Source: CAZQFV01 sp964592645
GTDB taxonomy: Bacteria; Chloroflexota; Chloroflexia; DTKN01
Length of the DNA stretch: 64,000 nucleotides
Assembly (NCBI GenBank): GCA_964592645.1
Contig: CAZQFV010000008.1
Span: 87,317-151,316 of the forward strand
Reading direction: 5' to 3'
In this document: positions 1-8,525 of the stretch, in pieces
How positions within the stretch are numbered: the first letter of the stretch is position 1
Layout: each line of letters begins with the position of its first letter
The notes under the pieces: model-generated
Seen by the model: the letters and a program-made list of their open reading frames with translations, nothing else
Databases searched by the model: none
What the model was told of the DNA's origin: nothing
Made by a program: the position numbers and the translations under genes

Positions 1-456
1 CGCCCAGGGGCCAGCGTGGGCTGGGGGGCCATCATCCTCTTTGGCCTGCCCTTTGCCCTGCTGGTGGTGATCATCGTCAGCCTGCTGCTGGGCCTGCTGG
101 TGCGGGTCTTTCCCTTTGTGGCCGGCCTGGGCGTGCTGGCCGTCGGCCTGTACTGGGTCGGCATCTTCCTGAGCCACCTGGTGGTCGGCTACACCATCGG
201 CCGGCTGATCTTTCGCTGGCTGCGCTGGGACGGTGTCCGCGGGGCCCGCTTCTGGGAGATGATGCTCGGTGTGCTTATCCTCAACCTGCTCTGGATGATC
301 CCCTACCTGGGCAACTGGATCAAGTTCGCCTCGCTGCTCTTTGGCCTGGGGGCCATCCTGGTGGGTTGGTGGCGCTCGCGGCGGGCGCCGCCGCCCGCCG
401 CCCAACCGTCGGACGAGGCCGCCCCGGCGCCTGCCGAGACCGCTGTGGGGCCTTAG
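1..456 (+). CDS. Membrane protein, 3' part of a gene that starts before the window
   Basis: The frame is open to the first base, so this is the C-terminal part of a longer gene; an in-frame GTG at 16 has no convincing ribosome binding site and is probably internal. The visible 150 residues contain about four hydrophobic segments separated by short basic loops and finish with a Pro/Ala-rich soluble tail. This layout resembles the membrane half of polymer-forming (bactofilin-like) proteins that are common in Chloroflexota, but the diagnostic part would lie upstream and is not visible, so the family is a guess. It ends 46 bases before the large secreted protein and may share its transcript. Confidence 0.6.
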   Translation, partial: RPGASVGWGAIILFGLPFALLVVIIVSLLLGLLVRVFPFVAGLGVLAVGLYWVGIFLSHLVVGYTIGRLIFRWLRWDGVRGARFWEMMLGVLILNLLWMIPYLGNWIKFASLLFGLGAILVGWWRSRRAPPPAAQPSDEAAPAPAETAVGP

Positions 457-502
457 CGGGGGAATCGTTCTGGTGGCGGATCCATAAGTAGAGGAGAACA
501 GA

Positions 503-3500
503 GTGCCCATGAACAAGCGGATGATCGTGTCTCCTGTTGCCGTTCTGCTTCTTGCCGCCCTGCTCCTGCCGGCCGGACGGACCCTCCCGCTGCCGGTGGA
601 CGCAGCGCCTATCGCCAAGCCCGTCCCGGTTGCGGAGGATGTCGTGCCGGCAGCACCGGCCGCTGCGTCCGCCGCGCCCGACCAGTACCTGGGCTTGACC
701 ATCTACGATGTCCAGTACACTACCTATCCGACCGACACCAACGGCAACAGGACTTACCCTTCGCTCTACCTGGGGCAGTCCGTCCTGGTGACCGGCACCG
801 TCTGCGCCCTGCTTCCGAACGCCTTTGTCGTCGTCGCCGCACCGGGTCCCTGGCAGGGTCTCTACGTGTACACCGGCAGCGGGGGTTGCCGGCCGGATGT
901 GGGGACGCTTGTCCAGGTGGGGGATCAGATCGTCGAGTACCAGGGAATGACCGAGATGTCGATCCCTACGGCGCTTACCTTCTTGGGCCCCGGCCCCGCG
1001 GTCTGCTCGCCGACCGTGGTGACGACGGCCGACGTGCCGTATGACGAGCCGGACATCAGCGAGCCCTACGAGGGCACGATGCTGGAGTATCGGGACTTTA
1101 CCGTGACCGTGGTGGAAGAGCACCAGGTCCTCTTCACCGATGCCGCGGGACGCACCGGGGCGATCGACAAGCACTATTCCTACTATCCCCCCGATATCGC
1201 TCCCGGCCAGGTCTATGACTATGCCCGGGGCGCCCTGGCCTGCTACTACGATGACGCGTACCGCCTGCGGATCGCTTCGGCTGCCGACATCCGCCTGCGC
1301 GATATCACCCCGCCGACGGTGGTCGAGACGGTCCCCCCACCGGGGGGCATCGGCAGCCCTTATGCCGAGTTGGTTGCCACCTTTAGCGAGGCGGTGGTCG
1401 CCGAGTCGATCGTCTGGACCCTTCAGGGGCCGGCCGGCCCCGTCGCGGGCACGACGGCCTACGACCCGGCGACGCACCGTTCGACCTTCACCCCCGATTC
1501 CTTCCTCGACCCCTTGGCGCACTATACGGCCACCATCGCCGGCTCGCTCCGCGACCTGCGCGGCAATCCTATGGGCGCCGACCATACCTGGACCTTTGAC
1601 ACGAGCGAGGCCGACACCGACCCGCCGGGCATCGCCGGCCACCTGCCGGCGCGCAACGCCGGCGGCGTCAGCATCTATGCTACCGTTGTCATCACCTTTG
1701 ACGAGGCGATGGACCCGGCGACGATCAACGGCTCCAATATCGTGGTCAAGTGGGGCACGGTGCTGCCGATCGCCGGCGGGGTCTCTTACGACCCGGCGAC
1801 CTACCGGGCCACCTTCCGGCCCCAGGGTCTGCTGGACGAGAACACCCCCTACAAGGTCGAGGTGTCCGCCCAGGTTGCCGACCGCGCCGGCAACCCCTAC
1901 GGAGGGAACGGCTACAACTGGACCTTTACGACCGGCTCGGCGCCCACCATGATCGCCTACCACGGCGACATCCACAACCACACCAGTTACTCCGATGGAT
2001 CGGGCACGCCGGCCCAGGCGGTGGCCGTGGCCCGCGCCGCCGGCCTGGACTTTTTCGCCATCACCGACCACTCCTACGCCGTCGACGACGGCGAATGGCT
2101 GGACACGTTGGCCCAGGTGAACGCCGCCAGCCAGGACGGGCAGTTCATCGCCCTGCGCGGCTTTGAGTACACCCAGGGCGGCGAAGGGCACATCAACGTC
2201 TACAACACCGTGCGCCACGCTACGCGCAGCAACGTGGCCGGCTGCAGCTACTGCGACTATACCCCCAACTTGGAGGCCGGCGTGACGGTGCAGGGCTTTT
2301 ATCCCTGGCTGGCGATCACCGGCACCCAGGCGCTGGACGACGCCGGTACGGTGATGCAGTTCAACCATCCGGGATGGATGAACTTTAACGACTGGACCTA
2401 CCATCCCGAGGTCGAGGCGACCGCCGAGCTGGAAGAGGTGGGCAACGGCTGGGGCTCCTCCTACGTGTTCTCCTACGACGAGTGGATCCGCTCGCTGGAC
2501 TATGGCTGGAAAGTGGCGGCTACGAACAATACCGACAACCATACCCCCTATTGGGGCACGATCGGCTCCAACCGCACCGGCGTGTTGATGCCCGAGCTGA
2601 CCAAGGACGCGCTCCTGGAGGCCCTGCGGGCCCGCCGCACCTTTGCCACCGAGGACAAGAACTCGAACCTCTATTTCAAGGCCAACGGCTACTGGATGGG
2701 CTCCGAGATCCCCAACGCCGGCCAGATCTCTTTCGAAATGTGGGGCGACGACCCCGATGCCGGCGACACCCTCTCCCGGGTGCAGCTCGTGACCTCTCAG
2801 GGCCGCGTGGTGGCCGAGTACGCCGAAAGCGGCACCTCCTTCCACCATACCTACAACCTGGACGTCTCCCCGGGCGCGCACTACTATTTTCTCCTGGTGA
2901 CCCAGGCCGACGGCGACCGCATCGTCTCCTCCCCGGTCTGGACGCAGGGCACGGACGATATCCGTCTGACCGACCTGACGATCCAGCCTTCCCTGCCGAC
3001 GATCTATAACCCCAACCTGCTCACCGCGCGGGTGACGAACCGCGGTCCGAACACCGAGACGGTCACGGTGACCTTCTCGGTGGGCGGGACGCCGATCGGT
3101 TCCCTTCCGGTGACCGTGGCGGCCTGCCGAAGAGGGCCGTGCCCCGACGGCTACGTTTCCATCTCCTGGCAGCCGGCCGTGACCGGCGATGTGACGGTTG
3201 TGGCCGCCCTGGAGGGAGCACCGGCGGCGGACAACCCCGACGACAACGCCCGTGAATTGACGGTGAGCGTTTCCGACGAGCGCATCCCGCTGATCCTGAT
3301 CGACGCCGGCCACAACAACATCGGCACCGACCGGCAGGGCACCCGTATGTTTGTCGACGACCTGACGCTGCATGGCTACAATGTCCTCTTCAACCTGGAC
3401 GAGCTGACCGCCGGCGACCTGAATACCGAGACGGTGAAGCTGGTCGTCCTCAACGCCTATGGGCCCGACCAGTTGACGGGCGACGAGATCCAGGCCCTGG

Positions 3501-5113
3501 CCGATTTCGTCGCCGCGGGCGGCAGCCTCTGGCTGAACGGCATGTCCGATTACACCGGCAAGGTCGCGTGGGCGCACAACGTGGCCGACCGTATGAACGC
3601 CCTGGTGGAGGCGGTTGCGGCCGTGGCCGGGGAGGTCCCGATCCGCTTCAACGACGACGAGGTTTTGGACGGCAACGACAACAACGGCTATCCCTGGGGC
3701 GTGTTGTGGCACAACTTTCCGTTCAGCATGACCACGGGGGTAGGGGTGAATGTGAATCGGATCCAGTCCTGGTCGGACTCCTCGCTGATCGATGCCTCGG
3801 GCTCGGCCCTGCAGCAGGACGACCTGGGGGACGAAGGCTTTATCATGGTGCTGGGCGACACGGACCCCGGCACGGGGACCTATGGCGAGGGCAACTGGAC
3901 CCACAATGTGGATGCCGAGGGCTGTGGTTACCCGACGGGCGATGCCTACATCTACATCAGCACCACTGCGGTATTGCCGATGGGTGCGGGGTACGACATC
4001 CCTGGAGAAGCCGGCCGGCTCTTTTTCTACGGCGACAGCAACGACCCTTTCAATGTCTTTGCCTATGTTGTCGGCGACGGCAAGCAGAACGAGCTCTTCA
4101 ACCTGGAAGTGGTGATGTGGCTGCTGGGCGAGCCGCTGCAGAAGAGCGCTATTGCCGAGGTGCGGGCCGGGGGAGACGAGCCGGTGAACCTCGACCGCCT
4201 GGTGTGGGTGGAGGGGGTGGTGACGGCCGGCTTCGGCGAGTTCTTCGACGTCCTCTATGTGCAGGATGCCACCGGCGGCATCACCGTTTTTGCCCCGGCC
4301 GGGACGGCCTCGGGCGAGGAGAACGAGGCCGTGCGCGGCGACTGCGTGCGCGTGGTGGGCACGGTAGACGTCTACCAGGGCGACACCGAGATCCAGTTCT
4401 TCGAGGCTACGCAGGTGCAGGTGCTGACGCCGTCGTGTGTTTACAGCCCCTCGCTGGCGGTGGACGGCTCGTGGCCCGTTCCTATGAGCACGGGCCAGGC
4501 CGGCCGGGAAGAGCACGAGGGCTGGCTGGTGGTCGTCACCGGGACGGTGGTGCAGAAGGAGGGCAGTGACACGCTTTGGGTCGACGACGGCAGCGGCCCG
4601 CTGCGCCTCTTCCTGGACGGCTACAACGGCGACTGGAGCGACGCGCAGGTGGGCGATGTCATCCGGGTCGCCAGCCCGCTCTCGGAGGACTATTTCGGGG
4701 CGCGTATGCGCGTTCGCAACCACGGGGCGCACCCTGGGCTGCCGGACGATGTCGTCTTCCTGGAGGCGCCGTTGCCCTATGTCGCCGCCACCTGGCCGGC
4801 GGCCGGCGCCGTCGACGTGCCGCTGGGGGCGACGGTGGTGGTGACCTTCAGCCGGCCCATGGATCCCGCTACCCTGATGCTCACCGCGGTACCCGATCCC
4901 GGCGGCTGGACGGCTGCCTGGTCACACTACGGCATGGTAGCGCACCTGTCCCATGCACCCTTGGCCTACAGCACGACGTACGACCTGGAGGTGGCCGCCC
5001 TGGATACCCTGGGCCAGGCGATCGCAGCGGGCCCCGTGCCCAATCCCTGGTCTTTCACCACCCGCTTGTCGGCGGGCGAATATCGCATCTACCTGCCGCT
5101 GGTGGAAAAGTAG
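503..5113 (+). CDS. Very large secreted PHP-domain (CehA/McbA-like) protein with Ig-like and OB-fold modules
   Basis: A 1536-residue exported protein. GTG 503 has GGAG six bases upstream; ATG 509 is an alternative. Order of parts: signal peptide (about 1-34), OB-like domain (about 60-165), two Big_5-type Ig-like domains (about 265-370 and 375-475), PHP metallohydrolase domain from about 483 with the metal-binding HxH of HGDIHNHTSYSDG and the following FAITDHS, CARDB-like domain (about 818-900), a DUF4350/ThuA-like domain (from about 926), two OB-fold domains (about 1216-1410), a last Ig-like domain, and the tail YRIYLPLVEK. PHP domains of this group hydrolyse phosphoesters; the substrate here is unknown. 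The architecture suggests an envelope or extracellular enzyme. The final motif resembles a tail I recall on many secreted Chloroflexota proteins and may be a sorting signal. Domain limits are by eye. Confidence 0.88.
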   Translation: MPMNKRMIVSPVAVLLLAALLLPAGRTLPLPVDAAPIAKPVPVAEDVVPAAPAAASAAPDQYLGLTIYDVQYTTYPTDTNGNRTYPSLYLGQSVLVTGTVCALLPNAFVVVAAPGPWQGLYVYTGSGGCRPDVGTLVQVGDQIVEYQGMTEMSIPTALTFLGPGPAVCSPTVVTTADVPYDEPDISEPYEGTMLEYRDFTVTVVEEHQVLFTDAAGRTGAIDKHYSYYPPDIAPGQVYDYARGALACYYDDAYRLRIASAADIRLRDITPPTVVETVPPPGGIGSPYAELVATFSEAVVAESIVWTLQGPAGPVAGTTAYDPATHRSTFTPDSFLDPLAHYTATIAGSLRDLRGNPMGADHTWTFDTSEADTDPPGIAGHLPARNAGGVSIYATVVITFDEAMDPATINGSNIVVKWGTVLPIAGGVSYDPATYRATFRPQGLLDENTPYKVEVSAQVADRAGNPYGGNGYNWTFTTGSAPTMIAYHGDIHNHTSYSDGSGTPAQAVAVARAAGLDFFAITDHSYAVDDGEWLDTLAQVNAASQDGQFIALRGFEYTQGGEGHINVYNTVRHATRSNVAGCSYCDYTPNLEAGVTVQGFYPWLAITGTQALDDAGTVMQFNHPGWMNFNDWTYHPEVEATAELEEVGNGWGSSYVFSYDEWIRSLDYGWKVAATNNTDNHTPYWGTIGSNRTGVLMPELTKDALLEALRARRTFATEDKNSNLYFKANGYWMGSEIPNAGQISFEMWGDDPDAGDTLSRVQLVTSQGRVVAEYAESGTSFHHTYNLDVSPGAHYYFLLVTQADGDRIVSSPVWTQGTDDIRLTDLTIQPSLPTIYNPNLLTARVTNRGPNTETVTVTFSVGGTPIGSLPVTVAACRRGPCPDGYVSISWQPAVTGDVTVVAALEGAPAADNPDDNARELTVSVSDERIPLILIDAGHNNIGTDRQGTRMFVDDLTLHGYNVLFNLDELTAGDLNTETVKLVVLNAYGPDQLTGDEIQALADFVAAGGSLWLNGMSDYTGKVAWAHNVADRMNALVEAVAAVAGEVPIRFNDDEVLDGNDNNGYPWGVLWHNFPFSMTTGVGVNVNRIQSWSDSSLIDASGSALQQDDLGDEGFIMVLGDTDPGTGTYGEGNWTHNVDAEGCGYPTGDAYIYISTTAVLPMGAGYDIPGEAGRLFFYGDSNDPFNVFAYVVGDGKQNELFNLEVVMWLLGEPLQKSAIAEVRAGGDEPVNLDRLVWVEGVVTAGFGEFFDVLYVQDATGGITVFAPAGTASGEENEAVRGDCVRVVGTVDVYQGDTEIQFFEATQVQVLTPSCVYSPSLAVDGSWPVPMSTGQAGREEHEGWLVVVTGTVVQKEGSDTLWVDDGSGPLRLFLDGYNGDWSDAQVGDVIRVASPLSEDYFGARMRVRNHGAHPGLPDDVVFLEAPLPYVAATWPAAGAVDVPLGATVVVTFSRPMDPATLMLTAVPDPGGWTAAWSHYGMVAHLSHAPLAYSTTYDLEVAALDTLGQAIAAGPVPNPWSFTTRLSAGEYRIYLPLVEK

Positions 5114-5124
5114 CAGGAAGCAGG

Positions 5125-5367
5125 ATGATCGAGATCGAGCTTCGTCTGTACGCTACCCTGCGCCGCTACCGCCCGCAAATGCCCCTGGAGGGGGGCGAAG
5201 CGGTCCTGCTGCCGGCGGGAAGTACGGTGCTGGACCTGCTGGCCGGCCTGGGTATCCCGGCGCAGGAGGTGCAGACGGCCTTTGTCAACCGCAAGGTCCG
5301 CTCTATGGAGCAGGAACTCGTGGCGGGAGACCGCGTGGATCTGTTCCCGGCGATTGCGGGAGGATGA
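5125..5367 (+). CDS. MoaD/ThiS-family ubiquitin-like sulfur carrier
   Basis: An 80-residue beta-grasp protein that ends in IAGG, the C-terminal di-glycine that an E1-like enzyme adenylates and thiocarboxylates. The body has the family pattern: LRLYATLRRY at the start, a GSTVLDLLAGLGIP stretch in the middle and GDRVDLFPAIAGG at the end. ATG 5125 lies 11 bases after the preceding stop and is preceded by AGGAAGCAGG. The next gene is a ThiF/MoeB-like E1, so the two are a functional pair. Family members supply sulfur for molybdenum or tungsten pterin cofactor, thiamine or tRNA thiolation. A tungsten-type aldehyde oxidoreductase lies at 58052-59851, so a cofactor role is possible but is only inference. 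Confidence 0.9.
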   Translation: MIEIELRLYATLRRYRPQMPLEGGEAVLLPAGSTVLDLLAGLGIPAQEVQTAFVNRKVRSMEQELVAGDRVDLFPAIAGG

Positions 5368-5370
5368 ACT

Positions 5371-5425
5371 GGGGGGGAGACGGGAGGGGGAAAAAGGCCT
5401 TGTCTTCCCGCCTCCCCGTTTCCCC
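5371..5425. repeat. G-rich/C-rich imperfect inverted repeat
   Basis: A purine-rich G stretch (5371-5390) faces a C-rich stretch (5407-5425) that pairs with it imperfectly around an A-rich and CTT loop. It lies in the 86-base gap between the sulfur carrier and the E1-like gene, just upstream of the latter's ribosome binding site. It could form an RNA hairpin or be one copy of a dispersed intergenic repeat. No T-run follows, so it is not called a terminator. Confidence 0.35.
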
Positions 5426-5453
5426 ATTCCTGGCCGGGTCAAGGAGAAATCCA

Positions 5454-6305
5454 GTGCATGCTCCTGTTCTGAGTGAGCTACGGCATCGTGCCAGACCACT
5501 TCCCGGCCCCGGGGGCGCCGACGTTCCGACGCTCGCCCCGGCCGCGCTGGAGGAGGTCGCCCGCACGGCCGGCCTCTCGCTCCGCGAGGCGGAGATCGCC
5601 GCCCTGGACGCCCAGATCTTCCCCGAACGCTACCTGCGCAACCTGGGCGTCCTGGGATGGGAGGGGCAGCGCCGCCTCCTGGAATCGGGCGTGGCGGTGC
5701 TCGGCTGCGGCGGCCTGGGCGGGGCAATCATCGAGGGGCTGGCCCGCAGCGGCGTCGGCCGGCTCACGGTGATCGACGGCGATACCTTTGCCCCCCACAA
5801 CCTCAACCGACAGCTCCTGGCCACTATGGAAGCGCTCGGCCGGCCCAAGGTCGAGGTGGCCCGCGAGCGGGTCGCCGCGGTGAATCCGGCGGTCGAGGTG
5901 ACGGCTTACGCCGCCTGGGCCGACGCGGAGAACCTGTCCGCTATGCTGGCCGGCGTCCAGGTGGCCGTCGATGCTCTGGATACGCCGCGCGATCGCCTGC
6001 TCCTGCAGGCCGCGGCCCGCGAGTGGGGCATCCCGCTCGTGCACGGGGCCATCGCCGGCTTCATCGGCCAGGTGACCACGGTCTTGCCCGGCGACGAGAC
6101 CCTGACCATGCTCTACGGCGCCGAGCCCCCGGACCACGGGGCCGAGTTCTTCGTGGGGACGCCGGCGCCGACCCCTATGCTGGTTGCCGCGCTGGAGGTG
6201 GCCGAGGTCCTCAAGCTGCTCACCGGCCGCGGCACCGTGCTGCGGCGGCAGCTCTTCTACATCGACCTGGAATCGGGAACGGCGGAGCGGCTGTCCCTGG
6301 GGTAG
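5454..6305 (+). CDS. ThiF/MoeB/HesA-family E1-like adenylyltransferase
   Basis: A 283-residue protein. The start is GTG 5454 because AAGGAG sits seven bases upstream; the frame stays open much further upstream with no better signal. The nucleotide-binding loop GCGGLGG (about residue 84) is followed by the HNLNRQLLAT segment that corresponds to the DNLNRQ signature of MoeB/ThiF, and RYLRNLG precedes the Rossmann fold. These enzymes adenylate the C-terminal glycine of a MoaD or ThiS partner, and such a partner is the gene immediately upstream. The only cysteine visible is the one in the glycine loop, so the CxxC zinc pairs of MoeB and the usual transfer cysteine are missing. That points to a HesA-like subgroup rather than classical MoeB. 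Confidence 0.9.
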   Translation: MHAPVLSELRHRARPLPGPGGADVPTLAPAALEEVARTAGLSLREAEIAALDAQIFPERYLRNLGVLGWEGQRRLLESGVAVLGCGGLGGAIIEGLARSGVGRLTVIDGDTFAPHNLNRQLLATMEALGRPKVEVARERVAAVNPAVEVTAYAAWADAENLSAMLAGVQVAVDALDTPRDRLLLQAAAREWGIPLVHGAIAGFIGQVTTVLPGDETLTMLYGAEPPDHGAEFFVGTPAPTPMLVAALEVAEVLKLLTGRGTVLRRQLFYIDLESGTAERLSLG

Positions 6306-6377
6306 GGAGGCGGCCCCTTTGCGCGCCGGGGGAGAGGGCGGTTTCCCCGGCCGGCTCCGCCTGGAGAGGCCCAAACG

Positions 6378-7880
6378 ATGCCCAAGGGGAAAGTCATCAC
6401 CGTTTTGAGCGAGCGGCCGGCCATCGAGGCGGCGCTGGAAGAGCTGGCTCGGGCGCGCACCGAGGAAGAGACCACCGCTCCGCTGCAGGCGCTGGCCTCC
6501 TACGGCATGGCGGCGTTGCCGGTCCTGATTACGCACCTCGGCACGACGGATCCTTGGATGGTCCGGGCGCTGGGCCGGACCCTGGCGCAGTTGCCGGATG
6601 TCCGCCGGGCGGCGGAAGCGCTGCACCGGGCCATCCTCGATCCGGCAAGCTCGGACCGGCGGCGCATCGTGGCCATGGTCCTGCTGGACCAGTTCCTGCG
6701 GCAGCCGTTGGACGAGAGCCTCTTCGCGGCCCTGGGCAGCCCGGCCCAGGTGGCGACAGAGGCTCTGCTGCGGGAGGCGGCGCCGGAGGAGCGTCCGGCG
6801 CGCCTGGACTATCTCTCGATCCTGCATGTCCAGTCCACGGAGGAGATTCTCCATGCCCTGCGGCGGTTCGGCGAGGAAGAGAGCGATCCGGCCATCGAAG
6901 CACTGACCTTCTTTGCCCTGGACGAGCGCGAGAACGTAGCCGGCACGGCCGTGGAGCTGTTGGGGACGATCCGCCGGCCGGCCGCACTGCGTGCGCTGCG
7001 CATCCTGGCGCCCAATGTCCCCACGTCGCGCCTCCCGGCGGTAGAGCGGGTGCAGCGCAAACTGCTCCTGGGCGGCCTCCCCGACGAGCCATTGCCGGCT
7101 TGGCCGGCGGGCGCCCGTGTGCAGATCAGCACGCTGGATGGGGCCGGGAACCTGCTGCTGCTCTTCCTGTTCCCCTCGTCGAGCGGCTACTGTGGATTGC
7201 ATATCTTCCTGAACGACGGCGTGGGCATCCAGGGGGCCTATGAGGTCGATTATCCTGCCGAGGAGATCTCTTCGCCGGCGCCTGGCGGTGCCGTGTGCCG
7301 GGGTCCGCACCCATGGAGGGACGTGCCGATGCTAGAGTCCGGCCCGGCGTACGCCCACCTCCTGTTGCGCCAGGCGCTGCTGCGCGACGAGGGCCGGGAG
7401 TCCCCCTGCCCCGTCGAGTACCGTTTCTTCTGTGGCCGGATTTGGGGCTGGTCGGTCCCGCCGGACCGGCCGGCGGACGCGCCGGAGGCGAGCGGAACGG
7501 AACCGAGGGCCGGCGGGGCGCTGCTCGAAACCCCCTACTTGTCCTCCTGGTTCCTGGCCGGCGGGTTGGTTCTGCACTTCGCGGCGGCGATGTCCCCGTT
7601 GGATTGGAGTCGGCCGGGGGATCGGGACAGGTTTAACCGGGCCGCCGCAGCGCTGCTCCAGTCCGAATGCACCCGGGAATGGTGCGATCGGCAGGCAGCT
7701 CGGCTGCGCACGATGGTCGGGTGGCTCATGCGGGCCGGGGAGCCCCGCTGGGCGGCAGCGGCCCAGGCTGCGCTGGAGGACCTGGAGCGCACCGGATCGG
7801 AGAGCTGGTTTGCCCGGGCCATGGTCCACAAGGGCCTGCGCATCGCGTTGGAAAGCGTGCGGCATAGGGATGGCGATTGA
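6378..7880 (+). CDS. HEAT-repeat-like protein of unknown function
   Basis: A 500-residue protein starting at ATG 6378, preceded by GGAGAGG. The first 240 residues are helical pairs rich in Ala, Leu and Arg, arranged like HEAT/Armadillo repeats (for example ALGRTLAQLPDVRRAAEAL). The second half is mixed alpha/beta with several Trp, Cys and Phe residues and matches no family I recognise. There is no signal peptide or membrane segment. It follows the E1-like gene by 72 bases and may be co-transcribed. It converges on another short HEAT-like gene at 7916, so two scaffold-type proteins meet here tail to tail. The function is unknown. Confidence 0.8.
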   Translation: MPKGKVITVLSERPAIEAALEELARARTEEETTAPLQALASYGMAALPVLITHLGTTDPWMVRALGRTLAQLPDVRRAAEALHRAILDPASSDRRRIVAMVLLDQFLRQPLDESLFAALGSPAQVATEALLREAAPEERPARLDYLSILHVQSTEEILHALRRFGEEESDPAIEALTFFALDERENVAGTAVELLGTIRRPAALRALRILAPNVPTSRLPAVERVQRKLLLGGLPDEPLPAWPAGARVQISTLDGAGNLLLLFLFPSSSGYCGLHIFLNDGVGIQGAYEVDYPAEEISSPAPGGAVCRGPHPWRDVPMLESGPAYAHLLLRQALLRDEGRESPCPVEYRFFCGRIWGWSVPPDRPADAPEASGTEPRAGGALLETPYLSSWFLAGGLVLHFAAAMSPLDWSRPGDRDRFNRAAAALLQSECTREWCDRQAARLRTMVGWLMRAGEPRWAAAAQAALEDLERTGSESWFARAMVHKGLRIALESVRHRDGD

Positions 7881-7915
7881 ACGGATCCCCGGTGCCTGTC
7901 TCCCACCCTTCCCCG

Positions 7916-8461
7916 CTACCGTGTCTGGGCGTGGGTACGCAGGTTGAGGCAGCTCGTCTGTCCGGCCTTGATCTCCACCGTGTAGGGGACCTGGCGGCCC
8001 AGGAACTCGACCACCAGCGGGTAGGGGCCTGCCGCGCAGAGGGCGGTGTTACGCTTCACCTCCAGGGGCCGGCCGGCCTCGTCGGCCAGGATCCCGCCTC
8101 CAGGATCCCGCCTCCCGGACCGGGCCAGCAGGCCGGCACTTCTCCCATAGTTCTCCACCACCGGCCGGCCGCTGGCCCTGATGCGCTCCTTGAGCCGGGC
8201 GAGCTTCTCGCGGGCGGCCGCGCTCTCCGGCTGGAAGTCGGCGCGCTGGGCGGGAGGCAGGTGTTCGCTATCGGGATCGCCCAGATAGTCCAGCAGGGCC
8301 GGCGCGGTGGCGAGTTCTGCCAACCGGCCCAGCGCCAGCGCCGCGGCGCCGCGCAGCGCCGCTGGCTGGGAGCTCTGCAGCACGCGAAGCAGCCCCTTTA
8401 CATCCTTGCGCTCCGCGAGTTGGGCGATGTTCGGCTTGAACCATGGATCCCAGATGGGCAT
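7916..8461 (-). CDS. Short HEAT-repeat protein
   Basis: A 181-residue protein whose N-terminal 60 residues (IAQLAERKDVKGLLRVLQ, then a second helical pair) look like two HEAT repeats. A charged helix and a beta-rich C-terminal part of about 70 residues follow. No catalytic motif is seen. The stretch SGRRDPGGGILADEAG comes from a short DNA duplication (two nearly identical AGGATCCCGCCTCC copies near 8088-8115), so it may be a small local expansion. The gene lies 64 bases downstream of the glycosyltransferase on the same strand and could be read from the same transcript. Confidence 0.72.
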   Translation of the reverse strand: MPIWDPWFKPNIAQLAERKDVKGLLRVLQSSQPAALRGAAALALGRLAELATAPALLDYLGDPDSEHLPPAQRADFQPESAAAREKLARLKERIRASGRPVVENYGRSAGLLARSGRRDPGGGILADEAGRPLEVKRNTALCAAGPYPLVVEFLGRQVPYTVEIKAGQTSCLNLRTHAQTR

Positions 8462-8525
8462 ATCGCGCCTCGTGGGGGCAGCCTTGCGGTCGCCCTCTTG
8501 CAGGGGGCGGGCGCGAGTCTCGCCG

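Noticed and set aside
320..4732. A 1470-codon open frame antisense to the secreted PHP protein
   Set aside because: Its translation is low-complexity His/Arg/Gly/Val-rich with no domain, and the opposite strand carries clear domains. It is a by-product of high G+C codon use.
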